Shown here in pieces: positions 42,717-50,246 of a DNA stretch of 64,000 bases (its first letter is position 1; each line of letters begins with the position of its first letter). This DNA comes from Micromonospora sp. NBC_01699 (lineage in GTDB: Bacteria > Actinomycetota > Actinomycetes > Mycobacteriales > Micromonosporaceae): positions 3,658,001-3,722,000 of the forward strand of contig NZ_CP109199.1 in NCBI RefSeq assembly GCF_036250065.1, in the 5' to 3' direction. The position numbers were made by a program, and so were the translations under genes. Under the pieces are notes generated by a model, which worked only from the letters and a program-made list of their open reading frames with translations, did no database searches and was not told the origin of the DNA.

Positions 42717-44683
42717 GCATGTTCGGCGGCGGGTTCGGCGGCCCCGGCGGCGGTTCGACCGGCGGCCCGATGGGCGGGCTCGGCGGCATCGGCGCCGGCC
42801 GGGGCAGCGGGAAGTCGGGCAACCACGGCAACGGGCTGCCGTTCGCCGGGATCCCGGAGGAGCTGCTCGCCGGGGTGGCCCGGCTACAGGCGACCGAACC
42901 CGACCCCGAACCGCGGCGGAACACGTACACCGCCCGACCGCCCGCCGAGCCACCGCTGACCCTGTCCACCATCGTCGCCCGCTACCGGGGCACCCTGCTG
43001 GGCGCCTGCCTGCTGGTGGTGCTGGAGACGCTGCTGTTGCAGGCCGGCCCGTACCTGGTGCAGGTCGGCATCGACCACGGCATCGTGGCCAGGGACCCGT
43101 CGGTGCTGCTGCTGGCCACCGGCGCGTTCGCCGCCACCGTGCTGGCCGGTGGGCTGGCCGCGGCGGCGCGCACCCGGCAGACCGGCCGGCTGGCCGCGTA
43201 CGCCATGCGTGACCTGCGCGTACGCGTCTTCGCCCAGCTCCAGCGACTGTCCATGGACTACTTCACCCGGGAGAAGGCCGGGGTCACCATGACCCGGATG
43301 ACCTCGGACATCGAGTCACTGCAACAGCTCCTCCAGGACGGCCTGGCCCAGTTCGCCGGCCACGCGCTGACCATGCTGGTCATCGTCGGGGTGCTGGTCG
43401 GTTACGACCCGGAACTCGCGCTGATCATGCTGGTGCTGGTCCTGCCGCCGCTGGCCGCCGCCTCGATCTGGTTCCGGGTCGCCTCCGACCGTGGCTACCG
43501 GCGGCAGCGCGACGCCGTGGCCGCGATGTTCTCCGACCTCGCCGAGGGCCTGCACGGCGTACGCGTGGTGACCGCGCACAACCGGCAGGATCGCAACGTG
43601 TTGGCCCACCGGGAGGTGGTCGGCCGCTACCGGGACGCCAACGACTTCACCGGGCACATCAGCGCCATCTACGGGCCGGGCAGCTCGGCGATCGGCCTGC
43701 TCGGGCTGGCCGCGCTGCTGCTGATCGGCGGCCGGATGGTGTTGCGCGGCGAGCTGAGCATCGGTGAGCTGACCGCGTTCGTGCTCTACCTCAACGCCTT
43801 CTTCCAGCCGGTGCAGCAGCTCGTCGCGCTCTACACCAGCTACCAGCAGGGTCGGGCGGCCGTGAGCAAACTGCGCGAACTGCTACAGACCCAGCCGAGC
43901 GTGGCCGAGGCGCCGGACGCGGTCGCGCTGCCCCCGGTCGACGGGGAGATCGAGTTCGACCGGGTGACCTTCGGCTACGACCCGGCCCGGCCGGTGCTGC
44001 GCGGGATCAGCCTGCGGATCGCGGCCGGCGAGACCGTCGCCTGCGTGGGGCCGACCGGCGCGGGCAAGTCGACCCTGGCGAAACTGGTCACCCGGCTCTA
44101 CGACCCGGACGCCGGCCGGGTCCTGATCGACGGCCACGACCTGCGCGGGGTCACCCTCGCCTCGTTGCGCCGGCAGATCGGCGTGGTGCCGCAGGAGCCG
44201 TTCCTGTTCGCCGGCTCGATCCGGGACAACGTGGCGTTCGCCCGCCCGGAGGCGACCGACGACGAGGTGTGGGCCGCGGTGGACGCGGTCGGCCTGCGGG
44301 ACCTGGTCGAACGGTCACCGCTGGGCCTGGCGACGCCGCTGCACGAACGCGGCCAGTCGGTCTCCTCCGGGGAGCGGCAACTGCTCGCGCTGGCCCGTGC
44401 CTTCCTGGCCCAGCCCCGGGTGGTGCTGCTGGACGAGGCGACCGCCAACCTGGACCTCCAGTCGGAGCTGCGGGTCGAGGCGGCGCTGGACGTACTGCTC
44501 GACGGGCGTACCGCGATCCTGGTCGCGCACCGGCTCTCCACCGCCGCGCGGGCCGACCGGATCATCGTGATCGACGACCACGGCATCGCCGAGTCCGGCT
44601 CCCACCGGGAGTTGCTCGCCCACGACGGCCCCTACGCGCGGATGTTCGCCACCTGGGCCGCCGGGGCCAACCACCCCACCTGA
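42713..44683 (+). CDS. ABC exporter half-transporter 2 (membrane + ATPase)
   Basis: 656 residues. A Gly-rich N-terminus (SMFGGGFGGPGGGSTGGP...) of about 45 residues precedes the membrane domain (LLGACLLVVLETLLLQAGPYLVQVGIDHGIV...). ATPase domain: Walker A GPTGAGKST, Q-loop VVPQEPFLF, signature SVSSGERQLLALARAFL (SSGER rather than SGGQ), Walker B VVLLDEATANLD, His in LVAHRLST. With a proper Glu in Walker B it supplies the active catalytic site, complementing half 1. ATGA overlap with half 1. The pair could export a product or toxic intermediate of the upstream monooxygenase. Confidence 0.9.
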   Translation: MSMFGGGFGGPGGGSTGGPMGGLGGIGAGRGSGKSGNHGNGLPFAGIPEELLAGVARLQATEPDPEPRRNTYTARPPAEPPLTLSTIVARYRGTLLGACLLVVLETLLLQAGPYLVQVGIDHGIVARDPSVLLLATGAFAATVLAGGLAAAARTRQTGRLAAYAMRDLRVRVFAQLQRLSMDYFTREKAGVTMTRMTSDIESLQQLLQDGLAQFAGHALTMLVIVGVLVGYDPELALIMLVLVLPPLAAASIWFRVASDRGYRRQRDAVAAMFSDLAEGLHGVRVVTAHNRQDRNVLAHREVVGRYRDANDFTGHISAIYGPGSSAIGLLGLAALLLIGGRMVLRGELSIGELTAFVLYLNAFFQPVQQLVALYTSYQQGRAAVSKLRELLQTQPSVAEAPDAVALPPVDGEIEFDRVTFGYDPARPVLRGISLRIAAGETVACVGPTGAGKSTLAKLVTRLYDPDAGRVLIDGHDLRGVTLASLRRQIGVVPQEPFLFAGSIRDNVAFARPEATDDEVWAAVDAVGLRDLVERSPLGLATPLHERGQSVSSGERQLLALARAFLAQPRVVLLDEATANLDLQSELRVEAALDVLLDGRTAILVAHRLSTAARADRIIVIDDHGIAESGSHRELLAHDGPYARMFATWAAGANHPT

Positions 44684-44691
44684 CCCCGGCG

Positions 44692-45438
44692 TCAGGCCAC
44701 CGGAACGCCGAGCCGGTCCAGCAGGTGCCGGCGCAGACCGCCGAAGCCGGGATCGTCGTGGGCCCGCGGGTGGGGCAGCGGTACGGGCGCGTCCTCGACG
44801 ATCCGGCCGTGTTCGAGCACCAGCGTCCGGTCGGCGAGCAGCAGCGCCTCGTCGACGTCGTGGGTGACCAGCAGGGCGGCGAAGCCGTGCTCGGCCCGCA
44901 GCCGACCGAGCAGGCCCTGCATCCGCAGCCGGGTCAGCGCGTCGAGCGCCCCGAACGGCTCGTCCAGCAGCAGCACCTCGGGTTCCCGGACCAGGGCGCG
45001 GGCGACCGCCACCCGCTGCGCCTGGCCGCCGGAGAGCTGCGCCGGCCAGGCCCGGTCCCGGTCGGCGAGGCCGACCTCGGTCAGCGCCGCCCGGACCCGG
45101 TCGCGTACGTCCGGACCGGTCAGGCCGAGCCCGACGTTGTCGCCGACGCGTTTCCACGGCAGCAGCCGGTGCTCCTGGAACACGACCGCCGGCCGACCCC
45201 GTACCTCGATGGTGCCGCCGGCCTCGGGGTCGAGCCCGGCCAGTGCCCGCAGCAGGGTGCTCTTGCCGGAGCCGGAGCCGCCGAGCAGCGCCACCACCTC
45301 GCCCGGCCGGATGCTCAGGTCCACCCCGTCGAGTACCACGGTGCCGTCGAAGTCCCGCCGGACCCCGGTCGCGACCACCACCGGCGCCCGGTCACCGGCC
45401 GGGCTCAACTCGCCTGCACGTGCACGCCGGTCCGCCAT
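44692..45438 (-). CDS. ssuB: ABC ATPase of an aliphatic sulfonate/nitrate-type importer
   Basis: 248 residues: Walker A GGSGSGKST, Q-loop AVVFQEHRLLPWKRVGDNVGLGL (the 'L-L-P-W' wording is typical of SsuB/TauB), signature LSGGQAQRVAVARAL, Walker B VLLLDEPFGALDALTRLRMQ, His in LLVTHDVDEALLLADR. The ATG at 45438 lies inside the end of the permease gene (34-base overlap). It is last in the order ssuA-ssuC-ssuB and converges on the exporter operon with 8 bases between stops. Confidence 0.9.
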   Translation of the reverse strand: MADRRARAGELSPAGDRAPVVVATGVRRDFDGTVVLDGVDLSIRPGEVVALLGGSGSGKSTLLRALAGLDPEAGGTIEVRGRPAVVFQEHRLLPWKRVGDNVGLGLTGPDVRDRVRAALTEVGLADRDRAWPAQLSGGQAQRVAVARALVREPEVLLLDEPFGALDALTRLRMQGLLGRLRAEHGFAALLVTHDVDEALLLADRTLVLEHGRIVEDAPVPLPHPRAHDDPGFGGLRRHLLDRLGVPVA

Positions 45439-46265
45439 GTCAACGCCCTCCTCTCCAGCATCCGCAGCGCCACGTCGGAGAGCAGCCCGAGCAGCGCGTA
45501 GATGAGCAGCCCGAGCACCACCACGTCGGTCTGGCTGAACTCCCGGGCCTCCATCATCAGGAAGCCGATGCCGGTCTGGGCGTTGACCTGTTCGCCGACC
45601 ACCAGGCTCAGCCAGGCGGCTCCGATGGCCAGCCGCAGGCCGAGAAAGAGGGCCGGCAGCGCGCCGGGCAGGATCACGTGCCGGATCCGCTGGATCGCGT
45701 TCAGACCGCAGGTGCGGGCCGCCTCGACCAGGCGTACGTCGATGTCGCGGATGCCGGCGTACATGTTGAAGTAGATCGGGAAGAAGGCGCCCAGGCAGAC
45801 CAGGGTGATCTTCAGCGACTCGCCGATGCCGACCCAGATGATGAGCAGCGGGACCAGGCCGAGGTGGGGCAGCATCCGGGCCATCTGCACCGGTGGGTCG
45901 ACCAGGTCGTCGCCGATCCGGAGCAGCCCCGCCACGGCGCCGAGCAGCACCCCGAGGGTGCCGCCGATGGCCAGCCCGATCGCCGCCCGGGTGAGCGAGT
46001 CGGTCAGGTGGGTCCAGAGGATCCCGTCGACGGCCAGTCGCCAGCCGGTCCGCAGCACCTCGCTGGGCGCGGAGAGCTTCTCCGGTGCCAGCAGCCCGGC
46101 CCGCGAGGCCAGTTCCCAACCGAGTACGAGCACCAACGGGCTGATCACCCGTCGCCACCGCGCACCCGTACGGCGTCGGCGCCTGCGCCCCGACGGTGCC
46201 GGTACGGGCGCGGCGGCCGAACCGTCCGGGACGGTGGTGGTCGGCGCCGGCGCGGGACGGGTCAT
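45405..46265 (-). CDS. ssuC: ABC permease of an aliphatic sulfonate-type importer
   Basis: 286 residues. A long N-terminal tail rich in Pro/Thr and then Arg (GRRRRRRTGARWRR) precedes six helices; LPHLGLVPLLIIWVGIGESLKITLVCLGAFFPIYFNMYAGIRDID and LVEAARTCGLNAIQRIRHVILPGALPALFLGLRLAIGAAWLSLVVGE are the SsuC/TauC signature regions (EAA loop). Its ATG overlaps the ssuA stop (ATGA). Confidence 0.92.
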   Translation of the reverse strand: MTRPAPAPTTTVPDGSAAAPVPAPSGRRRRRRTGARWRRVISPLVLVLGWELASRAGLLAPEKLSAPSEVLRTGWRLAVDGILWTHLTDSLTRAAIGLAIGGTLGVLLGAVAGLLRIGDDLVDPPVQMARMLPHLGLVPLLIIWVGIGESLKITLVCLGAFFPIYFNMYAGIRDIDVRLVEAARTCGLNAIQRIRHVILPGALPALFLGLRLAIGAAWLSLVVGEQVNAQTGIGFLMMEAREFSQTDVVVLGLLIYALLGLLSDVALRMLERRALTWRTGVHVQAS

Positions 46266-47242
46266 CCGAGTACCTCGGCGAACCGGCCGTCGACCCGGTC
46301 GCGCATGTCGATCGAGGTGGGGATGAGTTCGAGCTTGGTGAAGCCGTCCGCGATGGCCTGGAGTTCGTCGCCGATCGCCGGGGTGACCGGGGCCAGCGGG
46401 CGGGCGCTGCGGGCCAGCGCGCGGGTGGTGACATCCTCCGGGATCTTCAGTTCGGGAGCCAGGATCTTCGCCCGGTCGACCGGGTTGGCGATGCCCCAGT
46501 CGGTGACCTCGCGGTAGGTCTGGAGGAACGCCCGGATCTGCTCGGGCTTGTTCTTCAGCGCCTCGGGGGAGACCAGCAGGTACTCCCGGTTGCCGGCCAG
46601 CCCGGTCGCGTTGGCCAGGATCTTCACCCCCGGCTGTTCGGCGAGCGCGAAGTACGGGTCCCAGATGATCCACGCGTCGACCTGCCCGGCGTCGAACGCC
46701 GGTCGACCCTCGGCCGGCTTGAGATACTTGACCTGGATGTCGGCGAGGGTCATGTTGTTCGCCTCAAGCAGCCGCACCAGCAGCCAGTGCACGTTCGAGC
46801 CCTTGTTCAGCGCGACCGTACGGCCCCTGAGGTCGGCGAAGCTGTTGATTCCGCTGCCCTCCTTGACCAGCACGGCCTCGCCCTCGGGGATCTCGGCCGA
46901 GGTGCCGATGATCTTGAACGGGATCTTGCCGGCGGCGGCGAAGATCGGTGGCGCCTCGCCGACCTGGCCGATGTCGATCGCGTCGGCCTTGAACGCCTCG
47001 GTCAGTGCCGGGCCGCTTTCGAACAGCGACCAGCTGGTGCCGGCGGCCGCGTCCCGCGCCTTGACCAGACTCAGGCCGCCGAACCGCTGGTAGCCCACCC
47101 GCAGTGGTGACTCCGCGTTCGAGGCCTCGTCGGCGTCGCCGCAGCCGGCGACCACGCCGACGGTGGCGAGCAGGCCCACGCTGAGGGCGACGGCCAGTAT
47201 CCGTCGCCAGCTTCGGCTGCCGGTAGGCGCGGCGATCGACAT
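46262..47242 (-). CDS. ssuA: aliphatic sulfonate-binding lipoprotein
   Basis: 326 residues. Lipoprotein signal ILAVALSVGLLATVGVVAGCG with the lipidated Cys. Body: LRVGYQRFGGLSLVKARDAA, DIGQVGEAPPIFAAAGKIPFKIIGTSAEIPEGEAVLV, FADLRGRTVALNKGSNVHWLLVRLLEANNMTLADIQVKYLKPAEGRPAFDAGQVDAWIIWDPYFALAE, all typical of SsuA (G-E-A-P-P-I-F, N-K-G-S-N-V-H). It captures sulfonates outside the cell for SsuBC. The ATG at 47242 has GGGAG upstream. A CRP-like palindrome lies 110 bases upstream. Confidence 0.92.
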   Translation of the reverse strand: MSIAAPTGSRSWRRILAVALSVGLLATVGVVAGCGDADEASNAESPLRVGYQRFGGLSLVKARDAAAGTSWSLFESGPALTEAFKADAIDIGQVGEAPPIFAAAGKIPFKIIGTSAEIPEGEAVLVKEGSGINSFADLRGRTVALNKGSNVHWLLVRLLEANNMTLADIQVKYLKPAEGRPAFDAGQVDAWIIWDPYFALAEQPGVKILANATGLAGNREYLLVSPEALKNKPEQIRAFLQTYREVTDWGIANPVDRAKILAPELKIPEDVTTRALARSARPLAPVTPAIGDELQAIADGFTKLELIPTSIDMRDRVDGRFAEVLG

Positions 47243-47351
47243 GAGTGAACTCCCGGAGCGTCGAGGGTGGTGGGCGCTCCACAGTGGTGGAAGCGTGGCG
47301 GTGGCTGCCGGCGACCATGCTTTGGGCGGCCGCCCGACCCCGTCAATGTCC

Positions 47352-47367
47352 TGTGACACACGTCACT
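47352..47367. promoter_or_regulatory. CRP-like palindrome upstream of ssuA
   Basis: TGTGA-CACACG-TCACT, one mismatch from TGTGA-N6-TCACA. It is the second such site in this sulfur island (the other is at 32494). Confidence 0.45.
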
Positions 47368-47499
47368 GCGTGCTCCGGTGGCTCGTCGGCCGGCAATCCG
47401 TCACCCGCCGCGTGACCCCATCAGACCCGTCATGAGCTGCCGAAATATGTGCCCGGCAAGGAGTGGGCCGGGCACCGCTCGGGCGGCTTGTCCTATTCC

Positions 47500-47630
47500 A
47501 CCGATAGAAAAAATCGGTATTCGAACCCCGGGTCGATCCGGGGGCGAGCCGGAGCCCGGTGCCGCGCATCACCCGACCAGACTTGATCAAGTTGGCCGAG
47601 AGGTCTACTCAACCGATAGGAATTATAGAT
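47500..47630 (+). promoter_or_regulatory. ssuE promoter region with repeated ACCGATAG
   Basis: ACCGAT-AGAAAAA-ATCGGT is a perfect 6-bp inverted repeat (47500-47518). ACCGATAG recurs at 47612-47619, followed by TATAGAT (47624-47630), a good -10 hexamer about 75 bases before ssuE. The A-rich spacer stands out in this GC-rich DNA. The whole gene-free stretch 47243-47703 is a divergent control region. Confidence 0.45.
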
Positions 47631-47703
47631 AAGCTGCGGGAAGATCCATCCAGCGGCGTCCCCCGTCCCCGCCCGGCGTGCCGTCACGACCCGAGGAGAG
47701 CGC

Positions 47704-48255
47704 ATGTCCACCATCCTCGCCATCTCCGGCTCGCCGTCGGCCACCTCGCGTACCGCGCGGCTGGTCGAGCTGCTCGCCGGACGGCTCACCGACGGCGGGC
47801 ACCGGGTCAGCTCGCTGTCGATCCGGGACCTGCCGCCGGACGCGTTGCTCGGCGCCGACCCGGACCACCCGGCGATCACCGCGGTGGCGGACGCACTCGC
47901 CGCCGCCGACGGCCTGCTCGTCGCGACACCGGTCTACAAGGCGTCCTACAGCGGCGCCCTGAAGGCACTGCTCGACCTGCTGCCGCAGTACGCGCTCGCC
48001 GGCAAGGTGGTGCTGCCACTGGCCACCGGCGGGACGCTGGCCCACGTACTGGCGATCGACTACGCGATGCGCCCGGTGCTCAACGCGATGGGCGCGGCGC
48101 ACATCGTGCCCGGCTACTTCCTGCTCGACCAGCTGATCCTGACCGGAGCCGACGGCGCCACCGAGGTCGAGGCGACCGTCGCCCCGGCGCTGCACGCGGT
48201 GCTGGACACCTTCGCCGCGGCCCTGGTTCCCCGCGGGCTGCCGATCGCGGCCTGA
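47704..48255 (+). CDS. ssuE: NAD(P)H-dependent FMN reductase, SsuE type
   Basis: 183 residues of the flavodoxin-like reductase fold: ILAISGSPSATSRTARLVELL (FMN-phosphate loop), GLLVATPVYKASYSGALKALLDLLPQYALAGKVVLPLATGGTLAHVLAIDYAMRPVLNAMGA, the SsuE/MsuE signature. It provides reduced FMN to the monooxygenases of the island (SsuD, and possibly the DszA- and DszC-like enzymes). The ATG has GAGGAGAG upstream. It is 54 bases before ssuD. Confidence 0.93.
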   Translation: MSTILAISGSPSATSRTARLVELLAGRLTDGGHRVSSLSIRDLPPDALLGADPDHPAITAVADALAAADGLLVATPVYKASYSGALKALLDLLPQYALAGKVVLPLATGGTLAHVLAIDYAMRPVLNAMGAAHIVPGYFLLDQLILTGADGATEVEATVAPALHAVLDTFAAALVPRGLPIAA

Positions 48256-48309
48256 ACCCCGACCGACCCTCCGTACCGCAGGCCCCACCCGGATCGAAAA
48301 GAGAGCACC

Positions 48310-49479
48310 ATGGCACTGACCTTCCACTGGTTCCTACCCACCTACGGCGACAGCCGCGACATCGTCGGCGGCGGGCACGGGCTGGCCGCCGGTACGGCGG
48401 GCGGCGCCCGACCGGCGACGGTCGCCTACCTCGGCCAGATCGCCCGTACCGCGGAACAACTCGGCTTCGAGGGCGCGCTCACCCCGACCGGCGCCTGGTG
48501 CGAGGACGCCTGGCTGGCCACCGCCATGCTGTCGGAGGTCACCGAGCGGCTGAAGTTCCTGGTCGCGTTCCGCCCCGGCATGCTCTCACCGACGCTCGCC
48601 GCCCAGATGGCCTCCACCTTCCAGCGGCTGTCCAACGGCCGGCTGCTGCTCAACGTCGTGACCGGTGGCGAGAGCCACGAACAGCGGGCGTACGGCGACT
48701 TTCTCGACAAGGACGCCCGGTACGCCCGTACGGACGAGTTCCTGCACGTGGTGCGGGCGCTGTGGCGCGGTGAGACGGTGACCCACGACGGCCCACACGT
48801 ACGCGTCGAGCAGGCGAAGCTGGGCCGGCTGCCCGACCCGGTCCCGCCGATCTACTTCGGTGGGTCGTCGAAGGCGGCCGGCCCGGTCGCGGTCGCCCAC
48901 TCCGACGTCTACCTGACCTGGGGTGAGCCGCCCGCGCAGGTGGCCGAGAAGCTGGCCTGGATCCGGGGCCTCGCCGCCGAGGCCGGTCGGGAACTCCGCT
49001 TCGGCATCCGGTTGCACGTGATCGCCCGGGACACCTCGGAGCAGGCGTGGGCCCAGGCCCAGCGGCTGCTCGACGGCATCCCGGAGGCGGACATCAAGGC
49101 GGTCCAGGCCGGGTTGGCGCGCAGCGAGTCCGAGGGTCAGCGTCGGATGATCGCGCTGCACGGTGGCTCGCGGGACGGGTTGGAGATCGCGCCCAACCTC
49201 TGGGCCGGCGTGGGCCTGGTCCGCGGCGGAGCCGGTACGGCGCTGGTCGGCAGCCACACCGAGATCGCCGACCGGATTGCGGAGTACCACGCCCTGGGCA
49301 TCACCGAGTTCATCCTCTCCGGGCATCCGCACGTGGAGGAGGCGTACTGGTTCGGTGAGGGTGTGCTGCCGATCCTGCGTCAGCGCGGTCTGTGGCGGCA
49401 CCCGGTGGGGGACCCGGAGCCGGTAGCGGCCGCGGTGCCGTTCGCCGCCCCCGAGCCGGCGACCAGCTCGCCGAGCTGA
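48310..49479 (+). CDS. ssuD: FMNH2-dependent alkanesulfonate monooxygenase, SsuD type
   Basis: 389 residues, TIM-barrel LLM fold: FHWFLPTYGDSRDIVGGGHG, IARTAEQLGFEGALTPTGAWCEDAWLATAML, LKFLVAFRPGMLSPTLAAQMASTFQRLSNGRLLLNVVTGGESHEQRAYGDFLDKDARYARTDEFL (R-P-G and N-V-V-T-G-G are SsuD hallmarks), IYFGGSSKAAGPVAVAHSDVYLTWGEPPAQV. It releases sulfite from alkanesulfonates. A Pro/Ala tail ends the protein. It is followed by a strong hairpin terminator and forms a two-gene unit with ssuE. Confidence 0.93.
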   Translation: MALTFHWFLPTYGDSRDIVGGGHGLAAGTAGGARPATVAYLGQIARTAEQLGFEGALTPTGAWCEDAWLATAMLSEVTERLKFLVAFRPGMLSPTLAAQMASTFQRLSNGRLLLNVVTGGESHEQRAYGDFLDKDARYARTDEFLHVVRALWRGETVTHDGPHVRVEQAKLGRLPDPVPPIYFGGSSKAAGPVAVAHSDVYLTWGEPPAQVAEKLAWIRGLAAEAGRELRFGIRLHVIARDTSEQAWAQAQRLLDGIPEADIKAVQAGLARSESEGQRRMIALHGGSRDGLEIAPNLWAGVGLVRGGAGTALVGSHTEIADRIAEYHALGITEFILSGHPHVEEAYWFGEGVLPILRQRGLWRHPVGDPEPVAAAVPFAAPEPATSSPS

Positions 49480-49490
49480 ACCCACCGGTG

Positions 49491-49527
49491 GCCGCCACCC
49501 CCGGTGGGTACCACCGGGGGTGGCGGC
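49491..49527 (+). terminator. strong palindromic terminator after ssuD
   Basis: 17-bp perfect stem GCCGCCACCCCCGGTGG / CCACCGGGGGTGGCGGC with a 3-base GTA loop; no T-run. Confidence 0.75.
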
Positions 49528-49640
49528 GCAGGGAAGAGGCGAGACCACCGGGCGAAGATCGTCCAGTCGAGTAACCCCTACCTCCCGCCGATCCCCACTC
49601 CACCGTCGCGCCCACTCCACCGTTTCCACCGTTTCGCCGG

Positions 49641-49711
49641 CGATCTTGCACTTGTGGTGCCCGGATTAGGGTCCTCATCCGGATTTGTTCGCCACCACAA
49701 GTGCAAGATCG
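49641..49711. repeat. long inverted repeat (REP/MITE-like intergenic palindrome)
   Basis: Two perfect 19-base arms, CGATCTTGCACTTGTGGTG (49641-49659) and its complement (49693-49711), around a 33-base spacer. There is no gene inside. From memory, similar 'GATCTTGCACTT' palindromes recur between genes in Micromonosporaceae; only one copy is in this window. Confidence 0.65.
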
Positions 49712-49752
49712 TCGCGCCGTGAAGAGTGACCCGGTACGAGTCGTTCGAGTAG

Positions 49753-49959
49753 ATGCTCGACACCGAAGGCCCCGCCAAGGTCAACCCCGACAGCCCCCGC
49801 CACCAGCAACTCGCCAACATCCGACGCTCTACGGGCCCGAGGAGGAAGCCCTCGGCGCCCTCGCCATCGAGGTCGAGCGCATCCCGCCTGAGAGCCGGCC
49901 GCTCCGAACGGCCGCCCCGGTACCTGCGTCTTTGCCCACCGGATCGAGTCGCTATCTAA
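49753..49959 (+). pseudogene. possible remnant of a GntR-type regulator
   Basis: The first 23 codons (MLDTEGPAKVNPDSPRHQQL and ANI) resemble the start of GntR-family repressors (x-V-D-P-D-S-P-x-x-x-Q-L-A-x-I-L). After that the frame degenerates into Arg/Ser/Pro-rich sequence, while another frame gives TLYGPEEEALGALAIEVERI, which looks like a protein end. This suggests a gene with a large internal deletion. It lies next to the CTAG-type motif that such repressors often bind. Evidence is weak. Confidence 0.3.
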
Positions 49960-49984
49960 CTAGCATCCTAGGACGAACTACGGG
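49960..49984 (+). promoter_or_regulatory. second copy of the CTAG-type motif
   Basis: CTAGC, A, TCCTAGGA, C, GAACTACGGG: 23 of 25 bases identical to 39393-39417. It lies about 260 bases upstream of pgsA, immediately after the possible GntR remnant. The 262 bases between it and pgsA hold no clear gene, only a tandem GCCAGCAGGGGACGGAT repeat at about 50034-50067. Confidence 0.45.
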
Positions 49985-50246
49985 TTGTGCCGCTCGTCAC
50001 GTGACAACGACCCGCCTCGGCGCCCGTGGGCCGCCAGCAGGGGACGGATCGCCAGCAGGGGACGGATATAGTGACACCGCAAATCAGCAGCCCCGGATGT
50101 CCGCCATACGCGGGCCACGGCGACTGCGTCAGGGAGCCGGCACGATCACGAGGTCACGCAGGGGCCTCGGGAACACCGGCCGGAGCGTGCAGGTCCCGGG
50201 ACGACCCGTGTCAGCGGGCGCCGGACCAGCCGCAGAGGGAGGTTCG

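Noticed and set aside
47515-47550. tRNA T-arm-like string on the minus strand (GGGTTCGAATACC)
   Set aside because: Flanks do not form acceptor, D or anticodon stems.
50034-50067. GCCAGCAGGGGACGGAT tandem repeat as a CRISPR start
   Set aside because: Only two adjacent copies with no spacers; a simple local duplication.
49701-50246. N-terminal extension of the phosphatidyltransferase (395 aa)
   Set aside because: The extension is low-complexity and crosses a promoter-like motif; GTG at 50247 has a strong ribosome site and normal family length.
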